A DNA stretch of 64,000 nt from Aurantibacter crassamenti (GCF_016811105.1 NZ_JAFBGM010000002.1:1054001-1118000); one strand, 5' to 3'. Positions 47,637 to 56,227 are shown, counted from the first letter of the stretch. Numbers and translations are program-made. The notes: generated from the letters alone by a model not told the origin.

Positions 47637-48371
47637 ATGCACAATTTCAAAATTCTTATAGTTTCTTTTTTAGGGATGTTTTATGTAGCTCAAGCACAGC
47701 ATGATAATACAAACAAAATGCAACTTACAATGAACGAACAACCTGAGGTAATTGCAAAAAATATAAGCCCAAATACAGTTGTTTATAGTTATCGCCACAA
47801 AAATGAAAAAAGAAAAATTGAAAATCCACAAGCTTTTAAAGAATCTGAAATAGATTCTAATGTAAATAATGTCGTTTTTGAATATCCTATTATGAGAGCT
47901 GATCAAGGAGCCGTTTTACCTTTTGAATTTACCATGAACGATTCGAAAAGCACTAAAGATGGTATTGAAGCTGAAGAATATTATTTCAACAGCCTAATGG
48001 AAAAACCAGAACTCAATAAAATCATCTATCAAGATTTGGAGACTACACGAACACGATTAAACAATGCTGGAATATTTGATGCGCAAGATTTGAATTATTT
48101 TGATATGCCACTCATCGCAAAAATAGTTGGAGCGGGAGTTCTGATAACCGCCAAAATAAAAGTCAACGAGAAAAGAAAAGATTCACCTCAGAGTAATACT
48201 ATTTCAGCAACCGAGGAATATAATATTGAGAGCACTTTTAACATATACAATCAAGTAGGTAGCCTGATTTTTACAAAAAGTGATGCTCCAATTATTACTA
48301 CCACTAAAAATAGCTATCAAGTAATGTTAAGCCATTTTATGAAACAAACGCCTTACTACCACAAACTGTAG
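47637..48371 (+). CDS. Secreted protein, first of a tandem paralogue pair
   Basis: The 244-residue protein has a signal peptide (FKILIVSFLGMFYVAQAQ). It is homologous to the next gene's product: both share GAVLPFEF, a Tyr-rich xYxN region, an NxIxYQDxExTRxRL-type helix, AKIVGAGxLIT and a C-terminal PYY. It lacks the second gene's SEILKIIFKSGREQMF segment, so it has lost or diverged there. Domain is unknown to me; GAGxxIT strands suggest an alpha/beta fold. It follows a dyad-containing promoter block and lies 113 bp from the divergent symporter end. Confidence 0.7.
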   Translation: MHNFKILIVSFLGMFYVAQAQHDNTNKMQLTMNEQPEVIAKNISPNTVVYSYRHKNEKRKIENPQAFKESEIDSNVNNVVFEYPIMRADQGAVLPFEFTMNDSKSTKDGIEAEEYYFNSLMEKPELNKIIYQDLETTRTRLNNAGIFDAQDLNYFDMPLIAKIVGAGVLITAKIKVNEKRKDSPQSNTISATEEYNIESTFNIYNQVGSLIFTKSDAPIITTTKNSYQVMLSHFMKQTPYYHKL

Positions 48372-48392
48372 TGAAAATTACACGGCTTCAAT

Positions 48393-48420
48393 AAAAATAC
48401 TGGAAAACAGGTATTTTATA
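48393..48420 (+). repeat. 28-bp repeat with inverted repeat, copy 2
   Basis: Identical to copy 1 and ending 48 bp before the ATG at 48469, so spacing to the start codon is conserved. The dyad here is at 48394-48400 and 48411-48417. The block begins 21 bp after the stop of the first gene of the pair. Confidence 0.65.
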
Positions 48421-48468
48421 TTGTATTGCCAATCTATACTTTCGTCCAGTAACCAAAACAGGAATAGA

Positions 48469-49287
48469 ATGAGACTTACTTTATTAATTCTGACATTTAT
48501 TATTGGATTGATTTTCAAATCAAATGCACAAAACGCCTCAGATCAGATTTTTATGAGCAATGGTGAAACCATTGCTGCAACAGTTAAAAAAGTAGAACCA
48601 AATACGGTTACATATAGCTATATAGGTGAAAACCTAGAAAATATAGTTGATAAAAGTGAAATACTTAAAATTATTTTTAAAAGTGGCCGTGAGCAAATGT
48701 TCACTCAATTATTAGCTAATAATGCAAGAGATGCAAATTTTGAATACCCTAATATGCTAGAAAATGAAGGAGCCGTTTTACCTTTTGAGTTTGTTTTAGA
48801 TGGTTCACATAACAATGAAGAGGGTAAAGAAGCTCAAAAATTCTATTATGACAACGTGATGCGGAAACCAGAGCGAAATACTATCAATTATCAAGATGTA
48901 GAAATCACAAGAAAAAGGCTTCGAAAAGCTGGTTTAAAAGACTGGGAAGATATGCAAGACATAGATATGAAAGAGATAGCAAAGATTGTAGGTGCTGGCA
49001 TTATCATAACCGGAAAAATTATAGTTGACTACCGAAGTACAACATCTAGTACCTCAGGTTCTAGCACCACTAAAGTAGATACGAAAAAGAAAAAAATTAA
49101 AACCTATTCAAGCGATTACAATACTTCAATGGATGAGTTTGACACAAAAGTGATTTTCCGTATTTATGATAAAAACGGAAATAAAATAATTGATCAAACA
49201 AGAAGACCATTTTTAGCAAGTACAAAAGACCACTATGTTACTGCTTTAAATTATTTGATGAAACGCACACCGTATTATCAAAAATAA
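48469..49287 (+). CDS. Secreted protein, second of a tandem paralogue pair
   Basis: The start at 48469 gives 272 residues with a signal peptide (MRLTLLILTFIIGLIFKSNA). Residues 30-75 read FMSNGETIAATVKKVEPNTVTYSYIG and KSEILKIIFKSGREQ, a pattern like that of YgiW/DUF-type small beta domains. The rest is shared with the first paralogue up to the PYY end. A Thr/Ser-rich linker (STTSSTSGSSTTKVDTKKKK) is inserted near residue 190. It is a tandem duplicate with its upstream block copied too. Its neighbour downstream is the convergent minus-strand membrane gene beside the ECF sigma gene. Confidence 0.7.
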   Translation: MRLTLLILTFIIGLIFKSNAQNASDQIFMSNGETIAATVKKVEPNTVTYSYIGENLENIVDKSEILKIIFKSGREQMFTQLLANNARDANFEYPNMLENEGAVLPFEFVLDGSHNNEEGKEAQKFYYDNVMRKPERNTINYQDVEITRKRLRKAGLKDWEDMQDIDMKEIAKIVGAGIIITGKIIVDYRSTTSSTSGSSTTKVDTKKKKIKTYSSDYNTSMDEFDTKVIFRIYDKNGNKIIDQTRRPFLASTKDHYVTALNYLMKRTPYYQK

Positions 49288-49289
49288 AA

Positions 49290-49697
49290 TTAAGCCAACC
49301 TTTTAGCAAAGTGATTTTTCAATAGAAATATTTGAATACTCATAAAAAAAGTAAAACCCATAATTGCTAACATACCAACCGATGAAATTTCAAATTCAGG
49401 TAAATTAAAGACGTTTAAATCTTGTATTGGTTTAATATCGTACGATGACAACCACGAGTTTTCAACGCGTTTGTTATTGTAAATTAAGTAGGCGAAAACA
49501 CTAAAAATAAAGACACCCAATAGAATCCATATTTTTTTTGAAATTAATGGCTCATAGGTTGTCACCCGTAAATCATACAAAGCCGTTACGTTTGACATCA
49601 CTTTTGTGGTAAAGTCTATAGATGGAGTTTCATTTGAAAAATCTTGCATTAATTTCTCAGTGAATTCTTCTAATTTTTCATCTGCTCTTTGGTCCAT
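49290..49697 (-). CDS. Putative anti-sigma-like membrane protein
   Basis: The 135 residues form an acidic N-terminal helix (ADEKLEEFTEKLMQDFSN), a predicted membrane segment (IWILLGVFIFSVFAYLIYN) and a second one near the C-terminus (MLAIMGFTFFMSIQIFLL). There is no recognised zinc-binding HxxxCxxC anti-sigma domain. The start overlaps the sigma stop by 20 bp on the minus strand. A regulatory partnership with the sigma factor is inferred from the overlap and layout only. Confidence 0.6.
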   Translation of the reverse strand: MDQRADEKLEEFTEKLMQDFSNETPSIDFTTKVMSNVTALYDLRVTTYEPLISKKIWILLGVFIFSVFAYLIYNNKRVENSWLSSYDIKPIQDLNVFNLPEFEISSVGMLAIMGFTFFMSIQIFLLKNHFAKRLA

Positions 49698-50268
49698 AAT
49701 TTTCTAGAATTGTGGGTTCTAATGATTTTTCAAGAATTGTTGCCAACCGTTTTCTAGCTCTATACAATTTGATTTTTACATTATTGGCACTTATGCCAAT
49801 AACTTTTGAAATCTCAGTTAAAGATAGTTCCTCAAAATAAAATAGCGTAATCAAAACACTATCGTCTTCAGGTAATTTTTGCAAACATGATTTTATCGCT
49901 TGCTCACGATCTGTGCGATCCATTATATCAAATGCTGTTTCTAATGAATTTATTTGACTTTCATTATATTCATTTATACTAATTGTTGTTTCATGCTTTT
50001 TGTTTTTTTTAATTCGATCTAGACATGCATTGTACGCAATTCGATATACCCAGGTTGAGAATTTAGAATCGCCATTAAAAGTATTAAGATTCTTATAGAT
50101 TTTAACAAAAGTATCTTGCGCTATTTCTTCTGCCTCTTCCCTATTTTTAAGTAATTGTACGGTCAAAGTAAAAACCATATTCCGATATCGATTAACCAAT
50201 ACAGCAAACGCTTTGGTATCGCCGTTGAGTACAGCATCAATATAAAATTGGTCGGTTTCAATAGACAT
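49678..50268 (-). CDS. ECF-type RNA polymerase sigma factor
   Basis: The start at 50268 (MSIETDQFYIDAVLNGD) gives 196 residues; the upstream start adds a poorly conserved leader. Region 2 contains FAVLVNRYRNMVFTLTVQLL and EEAEEIAQDTFVKIYKNL with FSTWVYRIAYNACLD. Region 4 has DSVLITLFYFEELSLTEISKVIGISANNVKIKLYRARKRL. It has no extra domains. The overlapping downstream membrane gene may be its anti-sigma; the divergent DUF6249 gene starts 137 bp away. A target promoter cannot be named. Confidence 0.92.
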   Translation of the reverse strand: MSIETDQFYIDAVLNGDTKAFAVLVNRYRNMVFTLTVQLLKNREEAEEIAQDTFVKIYKNLNTFNGDSKFSTWVYRIAYNACLDRIKKNKKHETTISINEYNESQINSLETAFDIMDRTDREQAIKSCLQKLPEDDSVLITLFYFEELSLTEISKVIGISANNVKIKLYRARKRLATILEKSLEPTILENYGPKSR

Positions 50269-50405
50269 GTGGCTATTGGACGATTGTAAAAGCCCCTGGG
50301 TTACAGAAAACTTTAAAAAATAATTTGAAAAAGCTGTAACCATGCCATCTTTTTAATCGTCATAAGCTTTGAAACATATAAATTTAATAAATAAAATTTT
50401 TCACT

Positions 50406-50756
50406 ATGGTAGCATCAGTATTTATTTTCATAAGCTTATTTATTACGGTTTTTGGTATTACCTATTTACACTATTCAACCCGAAACAAAGAAAGATTGGC
50501 CCTAATTGAGAAAGGTGCCGAAGCAAGTATTTTCGGAATAGCCAAAAAAGAAAAAACCGCTCCGATATGGAAAGTAATTATTTTAAATTTAGCCCTTTTA
50601 TTAATGGGAATCGGTTTGGGAATTATTATAGGTGGACTTTTAAACCAAGCTGGTGTAATAAGAGATATTGCCATGCCTGGTTCAATTTTCTTGATGGCCG
50701 GAACAGGACTTTTAGTTGGTTTCTTTTTAACTAAAAAAATGGATGAAGAGGTCTAA
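50406..50756 (+). CDS. DUF6249 membrane protein
   Basis: The 116-residue protein has three membrane segments at about 4-22, 52-76 and 90-108. Between the first two lies the RNKERLALIEKGAEASIFG motif typical of DUF6249. Function is unknown; the family is widespread in Bacteroidota beside ECF sigma genes, as here, where it is divergent from the sigma gene. It could be a target or regulator of the sigma system, by position only. Confidence 0.82.
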   Translation: MVASVFIFISLFITVFGITYLHYSTRNKERLALIEKGAEASIFGIAKKEKTAPIWKVIILNLALLLMGIGLGIIIGGLLNQAGVIRDIAMPGSIFLMAGTGLLVGFFLTKKMDEEV

Positions 50757-50893
50757 AATTAGTATTCTAGTGTTAACTAAAAACATAAAAATAAGTACTC
50801 GAAATTAAAGAACCCTTAAATGTTGAGTAGAATATGTTACGTTAAATTAACATTACTACGCATATTTTTAAGTATCTTCAATACATACCACCT

Positions 50894-50906
50894 ACTCAAA
50901 TTGAGT
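50894..50906. promoter_or_regulatory. Dyad ahead of the AraC gene, possible operator
   Basis: ACTCAA and TTGAGT flank a central A, ending 14 bp before the ATG at 50921. TACC and GGTA extend it imperfectly. The site is well placed for autoregulation by the downstream AraC-type protein. Confidence 0.4.
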
Positions 50907-50920
50907 GGTATATAAGGTAA

Positions 50921-52033
50921 ATGGTACTAGATTTAAACTTAATTTCTGTATTAGATTCAGCTGGTGTTATTCAAGGAATTGGATTTGGCTTAGTGCTTTT
51001 AGTTATTAATAAATGGAAGAAAAACAATACCTATCTCTTAGCTATTTTTCTAATTTTATTTGCCCTACAACGCTTAGATGTAGTGTTTTCAGAATTAAAT
51101 GTCTATGAATATTACCCGTGGCTCTATCTCTTACCAACCTTTTCTTTTGCCATTATTTACCCTGTATTTTTCATCTACACACAAAAAGTGTCCATCTTTT
51201 CAAAGAAGAAACTTAAAATTTGGCTGCTTTACCCCGGCATTATCTATTCTATGATTCAATTGTATATTTTTTTCTTGCCTTATCAAGAAAAACTAGTTTT
51301 AGTAGAACAATCTTGGTATGAGTTTAGTAAAGTTCCAGCAATTTTATTTGGTTTGGGCGTAGCTCTTTGGAATATCAAGTTTATATCAGACCACCAAAAA
51401 GAGGTTTTCAACCAATATTCAATGACCCAATTTAAAGAATTAAAGTGGGCAAAATATTTTCTGATCTATAGCACAGTTGGATCCGTACTATATGCTTTAC
51501 AATGGTTTCTATTACCTGAAAACATATACTCAAGAATTTCATTTCTGCTTTTTGATTTGCTCACCATTTATTGGTTATCATTTTATGGTATCAAGCAGTT
51601 AAATGTACATTCAATTATAGCAAATCTAGAAATACCAAAAGAACAACCAATAGTAGAATCTTCGGATAAACAATTTATTGTAAATAAGGATCTTGAAGAA
51701 TTATTTGAAGAAATTGAAACCTATATGATAAGCTCACAAGCATATACTAAAACGGAGTTAACCATTGTTGATGTAGCCAAACAACTAAAGGTGCACCCGA
51801 GACGCATATCTACAGCAATCAATTCAATACCCAAACAAAATTTTAATAACTACGTAAATCGGTTTAGAGTAGAAAAGGCGCTAGCGCTAATTCAAAATAA
51901 AAATCTAGAAAATTATAGCATAGAAGGTATTGGTAGTGAAGTTGGTTTTCACAGCAAAAGTGCATTTTATGCTGCCTTTAAAAAAGAAACAGGCACAACA
52001 CCAACTCGGTATTTACAAAAACATATTGCCTAA
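50921..52033 (+). CDS. AraC-family regulator with N-terminal 7TM domain
   Basis: The 370 residues have seven hydrophobic segments in the first 230 residues (for example GFGLVLLVINKW and LLPTFSFAIIYPVFFIY). The C-terminal AraC DNA-binding domain has the two helix-turn-helix units VDVAKQLKVHPRRISTAIN and GIGSEVGFHSKSAFYAAFKK, ending TGTTPTRYLQ. Such membrane-bound AraC regulators sense a ligand in the membrane and control nearby genes. The start is just after a dyad and no clear SD is present. No immediate target is evident. A 178-bp gap follows. Confidence 0.92.
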   Translation: MVLDLNLISVLDSAGVIQGIGFGLVLLVINKWKKNNTYLLAIFLILFALQRLDVVFSELNVYEYYPWLYLLPTFSFAIIYPVFFIYTQKVSIFSKKKLKIWLLYPGIIYSMIQLYIFFLPYQEKLVLVEQSWYEFSKVPAILFGLGVALWNIKFISDHQKEVFNQYSMTQFKELKWAKYFLIYSTVGSVLYALQWFLLPENIYSRISFLLFDLLTIYWLSFYGIKQLNVHSIIANLEIPKEQPIVESSDKQFIVNKDLEELFEEIETYMISSQAYTKTELTIVDVAKQLKVHPRRISTAINSIPKQNFNNYVNRFRVEKALALIQNKNLENYSIEGIGSEVGFHSKSAFYAAFKKETGTTPTRYLQKHIA

Positions 52034-52211
52034 ACTTTCATATTCAAATACAACGTTATAGTACTGATTCCTGAATTTTGCATTCATAAATCCAGTTTTA
52101 ATTAGTGTGTTTTAATTTCTGAAATCAAGACTAACATATTTACATTTCTCTTTTATGTGTAGTAAAATTCCTCCATCTTTATAAAAAATTACACACTACA
52201 CTTATTAAGCT

Positions 52212-52427
52212 ATGACAAAAAATTGGCATCTTTTACTAATTCTATCTTTCATTTGGGGCGTATTTTTCTATTGGGAAATGCACATACAAAACTTAAGTCC
52301 CGAAATTAGAGAATCTCTAGTTCGTTATGATTTATATCTATTACCAGGATACCTCGCTATTTCAATTTATATAATATCAATACTAGTTAGACAGTCAAAA
52401 AAATATGAAAATAGAGTTAGCTTCTGA
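52212..52427 (+). CDS. Small two-segment membrane protein of unknown function
   Basis: The 71 residues have two hydrophobic stretches (LLLILSFIWGVFFYW and LYLLPGYLAISIYIISILV) with a polar middle, typical of small membrane proteins. No recognised family. It has no close gene on the strand; the nearest are the AraC gene before it and MOSC after. A hairpin at 52501 may terminate it. Confidence 0.5.
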   Translation: MTKNWHLLLILSFIWGVFFYWEMHIQNLSPEIRESLVRYDLYLLPGYLAISIYIISILVRQSKKYENRVSF

Positions 52428-52500
52428 AAATCAAAATTTCGCAGATAGCAAGTCATCTAACACATCATACCTTCAGAAATCAAAAATTCCTATATGCCGA

Positions 52501-52537
52501 AGCCTAATTGTATTAGGCTGATGCTATATTATTTTTT
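52501..52537 (+). terminator. Hairpin and T-run, probable terminator
   Basis: AGCCTAAT (52501-52508) and ATTAGGCT (52512-52519) are perfect complements with a TGT loop, and a run of T begins 14 bp later. It lies 73 bp after the small membrane gene. The rest of the 52428-52686 gap holds nothing I recognise. Confidence 0.45.
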
Positions 52538-52686
52538 TGTTGACACAAAATAAGTGGTAATCAAAAGATTAATCAGCTTATTACTCCTTCGTAACTGTTG
52601 CTCATCAAATGTCAGACAAATGATAGGGCCTTTTAATTTGGGCACATATAGCTCTATGCTTCATATTCATTTGTTATCTTTAATAG

Positions 52687-53319
52687 ATGAAAGTTTTAGC
52701 AACCAATATAGGAAAGCCTACAACCTTTGAATGGAACGGCAAAGAAGAACAAACAGGAATCTTTAAATACCCGGTTACTGAGGCATTAAACTTAGGAAAA
52801 ACGGATGTTGAAAAAGATACTGTTATCGATAGAAAACATCATGCAGGTGAACACAAGGCTTGCTTTTTATTTTCCGCAGAACAATATTCATACTGGAAAG
52901 AATTGTACCCAAATCTAGAATGGAACTGGGGAATGTTTGGTGAAAATCTTACAATTTCTAATTTTGATGAGTCGATAATTAGAATTGGTGATGTTTATAA
53001 AATTGGTACTGCACTGGTACAAGTTTCACAACCGAGAGAACCTTGTTATAAATTAGGAATTAGATTCAATGACCAAAAAATTGTAAAACAATATATTGAT
53101 CATGCATACCCTGGCACTTATGTTCGTATCTTAGAAGAAGGCGAAGTATTGTCAGGTGATGAAATTGAATTGGTCGCCCAATCAGAAAACACACTGACGG
53201 TAAAGCAAAGCTTTGAACTTATTTTATCAAGAAAAAAGGATCCAGAAATTCTTCGTACAGCACTCCAGAATCTTTCTTTTCCGGCGTACAAGCGTGAGCG
53301 CTTGAAAAAGTTTTTGTGA
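52687..53319 (+). CDS. MOSC domain protein (YiiM-like)
   Basis: The 210-residue protein opens with KVLATNIGKPTTFEWNGKEEQTGIFKYPV and the DRKHHAGEHKACFLFSAEQYSYWKELYP region of YiiM. It then has FGENLTIS and the QPREPCYKLGIRF motif that carries the conserved MOSC Cys. MOSC proteins carry or transfer sulfur or metal-sulfur groups; YiiM relatives reduce 6-hydroxylaminopurine with molybdenum cofactor. It is single-domain with a short helical C-terminus. A DoxX-like membrane gene starts 27 bp later, probably in one unit. Confidence 0.9.
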   Translation: MKVLATNIGKPTTFEWNGKEEQTGIFKYPVTEALNLGKTDVEKDTVIDRKHHAGEHKACFLFSAEQYSYWKELYPNLEWNWGMFGENLTISNFDESIIRIGDVYKIGTALVQVSQPREPCYKLGIRFNDQKIVKQYIDHAYPGTYVRILEEGEVLSGDEIELVAQSENTLTVKQSFELILSRKKDPEILRTALQNLSFPAYKRERLKKFL

Positions 53320-53346
53320 GACACTATACACCTTAAAATTCAACAT

Positions 53347-53706
53347 ATGAATTATCCTTGGCATTTATACCTTATGGCTGTTATTTATATAGTTGCAGGT
53401 ATCATGCATTTTGTAAAACCCAAAATGTACAGCCGAATTTTACCAAGTTATTTACCGGGGCATAAATTTTTAGTAATGTTTAGTGGTGTTGCTGAAATTA
53501 TCTTGGGAGTCGCTATTTGTTTTGCAGCTACTAAAAATTTGGCTTTGTACCTTATAATTGTAATGTTAGTATTTTTTCTACCCGTTCATATTCATATGCT
53601 GTATAATAAAAAGGCAGCAATGGGACTTTCAAAATGGATGCTTATTAGTCGCATACCACTACAATTTATTTTGATGCTTTGGGCGTATTTCTACTTGAAA
53701 TATTAA
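53347..53706 (+). CDS. DoxX-like membrane protein
   Basis: The 119 residues hold four membrane segments. HLYLMAVIYIVAGIMHFVKP followed by VMFSGVAEIILGVAI is the pattern of DoxX/MauE-type proteins. Their roles concern membrane redox or quinone chemistry and are poorly defined. It follows the MOSC gene by 27 bp and ends in a bidirectional terminator shared with the minus-strand gene. Confidence 0.8.
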   Translation: MNYPWHLYLMAVIYIVAGIMHFVKPKMYSRILPSYLPGHKFLVMFSGVAEIILGVAICFAATKNLALYLIIVMLVFFLPVHIHMLYNKKAAMGLSKWMLISRIPLQFILMLWAYFYLKY

Positions 53707-53713
53707 AACAACA

Positions 53714-53745
53714 AAAAACCGAAGATTCTCAGGCCTTCGGTTTTA
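53714..53745. terminator. Bidirectional terminator after the DoxX-like gene
   Basis: AAAACCGAAG (53715-53724) and CTTCGGTTTT (53735-53744) pair perfectly around a 10-base loop, with A and T runs on both sides serving the DoxX-like and 53778 genes. Tandem AACT/TAACT pentamers at 53751-53770 separate it from the minus-strand stop. Confidence 0.8.
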
Positions 53746-53777
53746 TTGTTCAACTCAACTTAACTTAACTTAATCAA

Positions 53778-54359
53778 CTATTTTACCGAGACAGCTTCAT
53801 AGAAAGTTTCTGAATCGCTCTTAAGAACGATAGAATACTCTCCTTCTATAGCGTCTGTGAAATTAAATATTTTTGAAACTGACATTTCTTCTACAAAAGT
53901 TTCTTTGAAAAGCTTTCTACCTGTAGCATCGTAAACAACTACATCAACTGGTTCTTTTGTAAGGTTCAAGTAGTTTAAATAAACAACTCCGTCTATTTTT
54001 CTATATACAGGCTTAAACTCTTCAACTGTATCTAGAATAACAATTTCATTTTTAGAAACACTTAATGAATATGTAATTTCTTTAATTGAATTTTCAACAA
54101 TTAAAAAATAGTTACCTATTGCTAAAGTTTCTAAATTGAATTTCTTTACATAGTCTTCAACACCTTCAACATAATCTGAATAAATAACGTTACCATCGTT
54201 ATCAATAAAACTAAGTGAAGTGTTGTCCATTTTATCATCCCATTCGAAAACAACACTCTTAGAAGATTTTTCGGTAATTAATTTAGGCTCTTTAGCCGAA
54301 ATCGAAGTGCTTACGAATAATAAAGCTACTGCTGCAATTGTTCTGATTACCTTTTTCAT
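53778..54359 (-). CDS. Exported DUF3244-like protein
   Basis: The 193 residues begin with a signal peptide (KKVIRTIAAVALLFVSTSISA). Beta-rich domains of about 85 residues follow, with a VDVVVYDATGRKLFKETF motif and closing EGEYSIVLKSDSETFYEAVSVK. That end resembles the T9SS-type C-terminal sorting fold and DUF3244-like Bacteroidota surface proteins. It is probably secreted or surface attached. The family is uncertain. It has its own gap upstream of 233 bp toward the AraC gene and ends by the shared terminator. Confidence 0.65.
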   Translation of the reverse strand: MKKVIRTIAAVALLFVSTSISAKEPKLITEKSSKSVVFEWDDKMDNTSLSFIDNDGNVIYSDYVEGVEDYVKKFNLETLAIGNYFLIVENSIKEITYSLSVSKNEIVILDTVEEFKPVYRKIDGVVYLNYLNLTKEPVDVVVYDATGRKLFKETFVEEMSVSKIFNFTDAIEGEYSIVLKSDSETFYEAVSVK

Positions 54360-54544
54360 AATTTACTGTTTTAAGACCTGCTTAAAAAGCAAGTGGGTTA
54401 ATGAATTATTTACACTACAAATCTACCACAGGTATCAACCCTGTACTACCACAGTTTTTCCCAATTTATGTTCTATATTAACACAATGTTAGGTTAATTA
54501 AATGTAAAGAGGTAATTTAGCACATATTTGAGGTAATTGTATAG

Positions 54545-54568
54545 AGATGCACGTCAATAGGTGTATCT
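54545..54568. promoter_or_regulatory. Inverted repeat upstream of the AraC gene
   Basis: AGATGCAC (54545-54552) and GTGTATCT (54561-54568) pair with one G·U around 8 bases, 24 bp before the ATG at 54593. It may be an operator of the regulator. The rest of the 54360-54592 gap shows no gene. Confidence 0.4.
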
Positions 54569-54592
54569 AATTTTGTATAAAAATTGTAACTT

Positions 54593-55465
54593 ATGATTAA
54601 TCTAAAGCCAACCTACGAGGCAATAGAACCCAACTTTGGTAATTCCTTTACCTTTCAGAGATTTGATAAAAACAGACTCAACAAGAATAATGTATGGCAT
54701 TATCACCCAGAAATAGAGTTAGTATATGTAAACGGTGGTGCTGGTAAACGGCAGATTGGTAGTAACCTTTCCTATTATACAAATGGTACCCTTATATTAA
54801 TAGGTAGTAATTTACCGCATTGTGGATTTACTGATAAACTTACAGGCAATAGAAATGAGACTGTAATTCAAATGAAGAAAGATTTTTTAGGAAATGAATT
54901 CTTCAGTATTCCAGAAATGGAGAATATTCAAAAACTTTTTGAAATAGCTAAAGCTGGAGTCGTTTTCTACGGAGAAACCAAAACAAGGCTCGGTGCTATG
55001 ATGGAAGAGCTTGTAGACAAAACTAATTTTGACAGATTATTAGCCATTTTAAAAATACTAAACTGTTTAAGTACCACAGATGAGCATAGAATATTAAATG
55101 CAGAAGGTTTTTCAATGGCAGCTGATATTAAAGATAATGACCGAATTAATATAGTATTTAATCATGTGAAGTCTAACTTTAAAGAAGAGATAACTTTAGA
55201 TGAAATCTCAAATTTGGTAAGCATGACCATTCCTTCATTTTGTCGTTATTTCAAGAAAATTACAAATAAGACCTTTACACAGTTTGTTAATGAATATCGT
55301 TTGGTACATGCGTCTAAGTTATTAGCAGAACAACCATTGAGTATAACTGAGGTTTGTTTTGAATGCGGATTTAATAACTTTTCACATTTCAATAAATCAT
55401 TTAAAGCTTTTACAGGTCAAAATCCATCGCAATATAGAAACCAATTGAGGCAAGTAATCTCATAG
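54593..55465 (+). CDS. AraC-family regulator with N-terminal cupin
   Basis: The 290-residue protein has a cupin-type sensory domain at about 15-150 (WHYHPEIELVYVNGGAGKRQIG, GSNLPHCGFTDK) and an AraC DNA-binding domain at about 185-285 (ITLDEISNLVSMTIPSFCRYFKK, LSITEVCFECGFNNFSHFNKSFKAFTG). The His/Glu pattern in the cupin may bind a metal or sugar. The next gene (AlkB-like) begins 5 bp later, so the two are probably translated together. Effector unknown. Confidence 0.92.
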   Translation: MINLKPTYEAIEPNFGNSFTFQRFDKNRLNKNNVWHYHPEIELVYVNGGAGKRQIGSNLSYYTNGTLILIGSNLPHCGFTDKLTGNRNETVIQMKKDFLGNEFFSIPEMENIQKLFEIAKAGVVFYGETKTRLGAMMEELVDKTNFDRLLAILKILNCLSTTDEHRILNAEGFSMAADIKDNDRINIVFNHVKSNFKEEITLDEISNLVSMTIPSFCRYFKKITNKTFTQFVNEYRLVHASKLLAEQPLSITEVCFECGFNNFSHFNKSFKAFTGQNPSQYRNQLRQVIS

Positions 55466-55470
55466 AAATT

Positions 55471-56067
55471 TTGAATTTTTCAAAACCCTTTAATTTAAAC
55501 TTACCGGATAGTGAAATTCTTTATTTTAAAGATTTTCTAAATAAAAGTGAAGCGGAGTTCTATTTTGAAAGTTTGAAAACGAATGTACCTTGGCAACAAG
55601 ATAACATTAAGGTTTATGGTAAAGTATACGCGCAACCAAGACTAACGGCTCTATATTCAAATAACAGTAAGCCTTACTCCTATTCTAATATCACCATGCA
55701 TCCGCATGAATTTTCAAAAGAGTTATTGGCTATAAAACAAAAAGTTGAACACGTCGTGTCTAAGGTTGAATTCACAACATGCTTACTCAATCTTTATCGT
55801 GATGGAAAAGACAGCAATGGCTGGCATGCTGATAATGAAAAAGAATTGGGTGAAAATCCAATAATTGCTTCTGTAACTTTGGGGCAAGAACGTTTTTTTC
55901 ACTTGCGCCATAAAAAAGACAAAAGCCTTAAACATAAAATTCTTTTGCAACACGGAAGTTTATTACTGATGAAAGGCAAAACACAACATTATTGGCAACA
56001 TCAGATTGCTAAAACAGCAAAACCAATTTCAGAAAGAATAAACGCAACTTTTAGAATAATAAAATAA
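55471..56067 (+). CDS. AlkB-like 2OG-Fe(II) oxygenase
   Basis: The enzyme demethylates alkylated nucleic acids using 2-oxoglutarate and iron. The frame is open only back to base 55438 and holds no ATG before the domain, so TTG at 55471 is the probable start, giving 198 residues (NFSKPFNLNLPDSEILYFKDF). The fold is shown by PRLTALYSN, the iron-ligand motif NGWHADNEKELG, SVTLGQERFFHLRHK, and HGSLLLMKGKTQHYWQHQI with the second His and a later R. It starts 5 bp after the AraC-type regulator. Confidence 0.88.
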   Translation: MNFSKPFNLNLPDSEILYFKDFLNKSEAEFYFESLKTNVPWQQDNIKVYGKVYAQPRLTALYSNNSKPYSYSNITMHPHEFSKELLAIKQKVEHVVSKVEFTTCLLNLYRDGKDSNGWHADNEKELGENPIIASVTLGQERFFHLRHKKDKSLKHKILLQHGSLLLMKGKTQHYWQHQIAKTAKPISERINATFRIIK

Positions 56068-56110
56068 AAAAAGACGTCCGTATGCTCAATGCAATCGGAC
56101 GTCTTTTTTT
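56066..56110. terminator. Terminator of the AlkB-like gene
   Basis: GACGTCCG (56073-56080) and CGGACGTC (56096-56103) pair perfectly, extended by seven A and seven T to a 15-bp stem with a 15-base loop. It begins at the stop codon of the AlkB-like gene and can serve both directions. Confidence 0.9.
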
Positions 56111-56227
56111 AACCTATGATGAGAAGTTGCATACTGTCTTTAATCTGCTGGTAAATCACATTAATTTGCTCACACCCAACTCCGATTAATACTATGCAAA
56201 TGGCATGCCAAAATTCAGCAATAGTTA

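Noticed and set aside
53751-53770. Tandem AACT/TAACT pentamers
   Set aside because: Only four imperfect units; too short for a meaningful repeat array.
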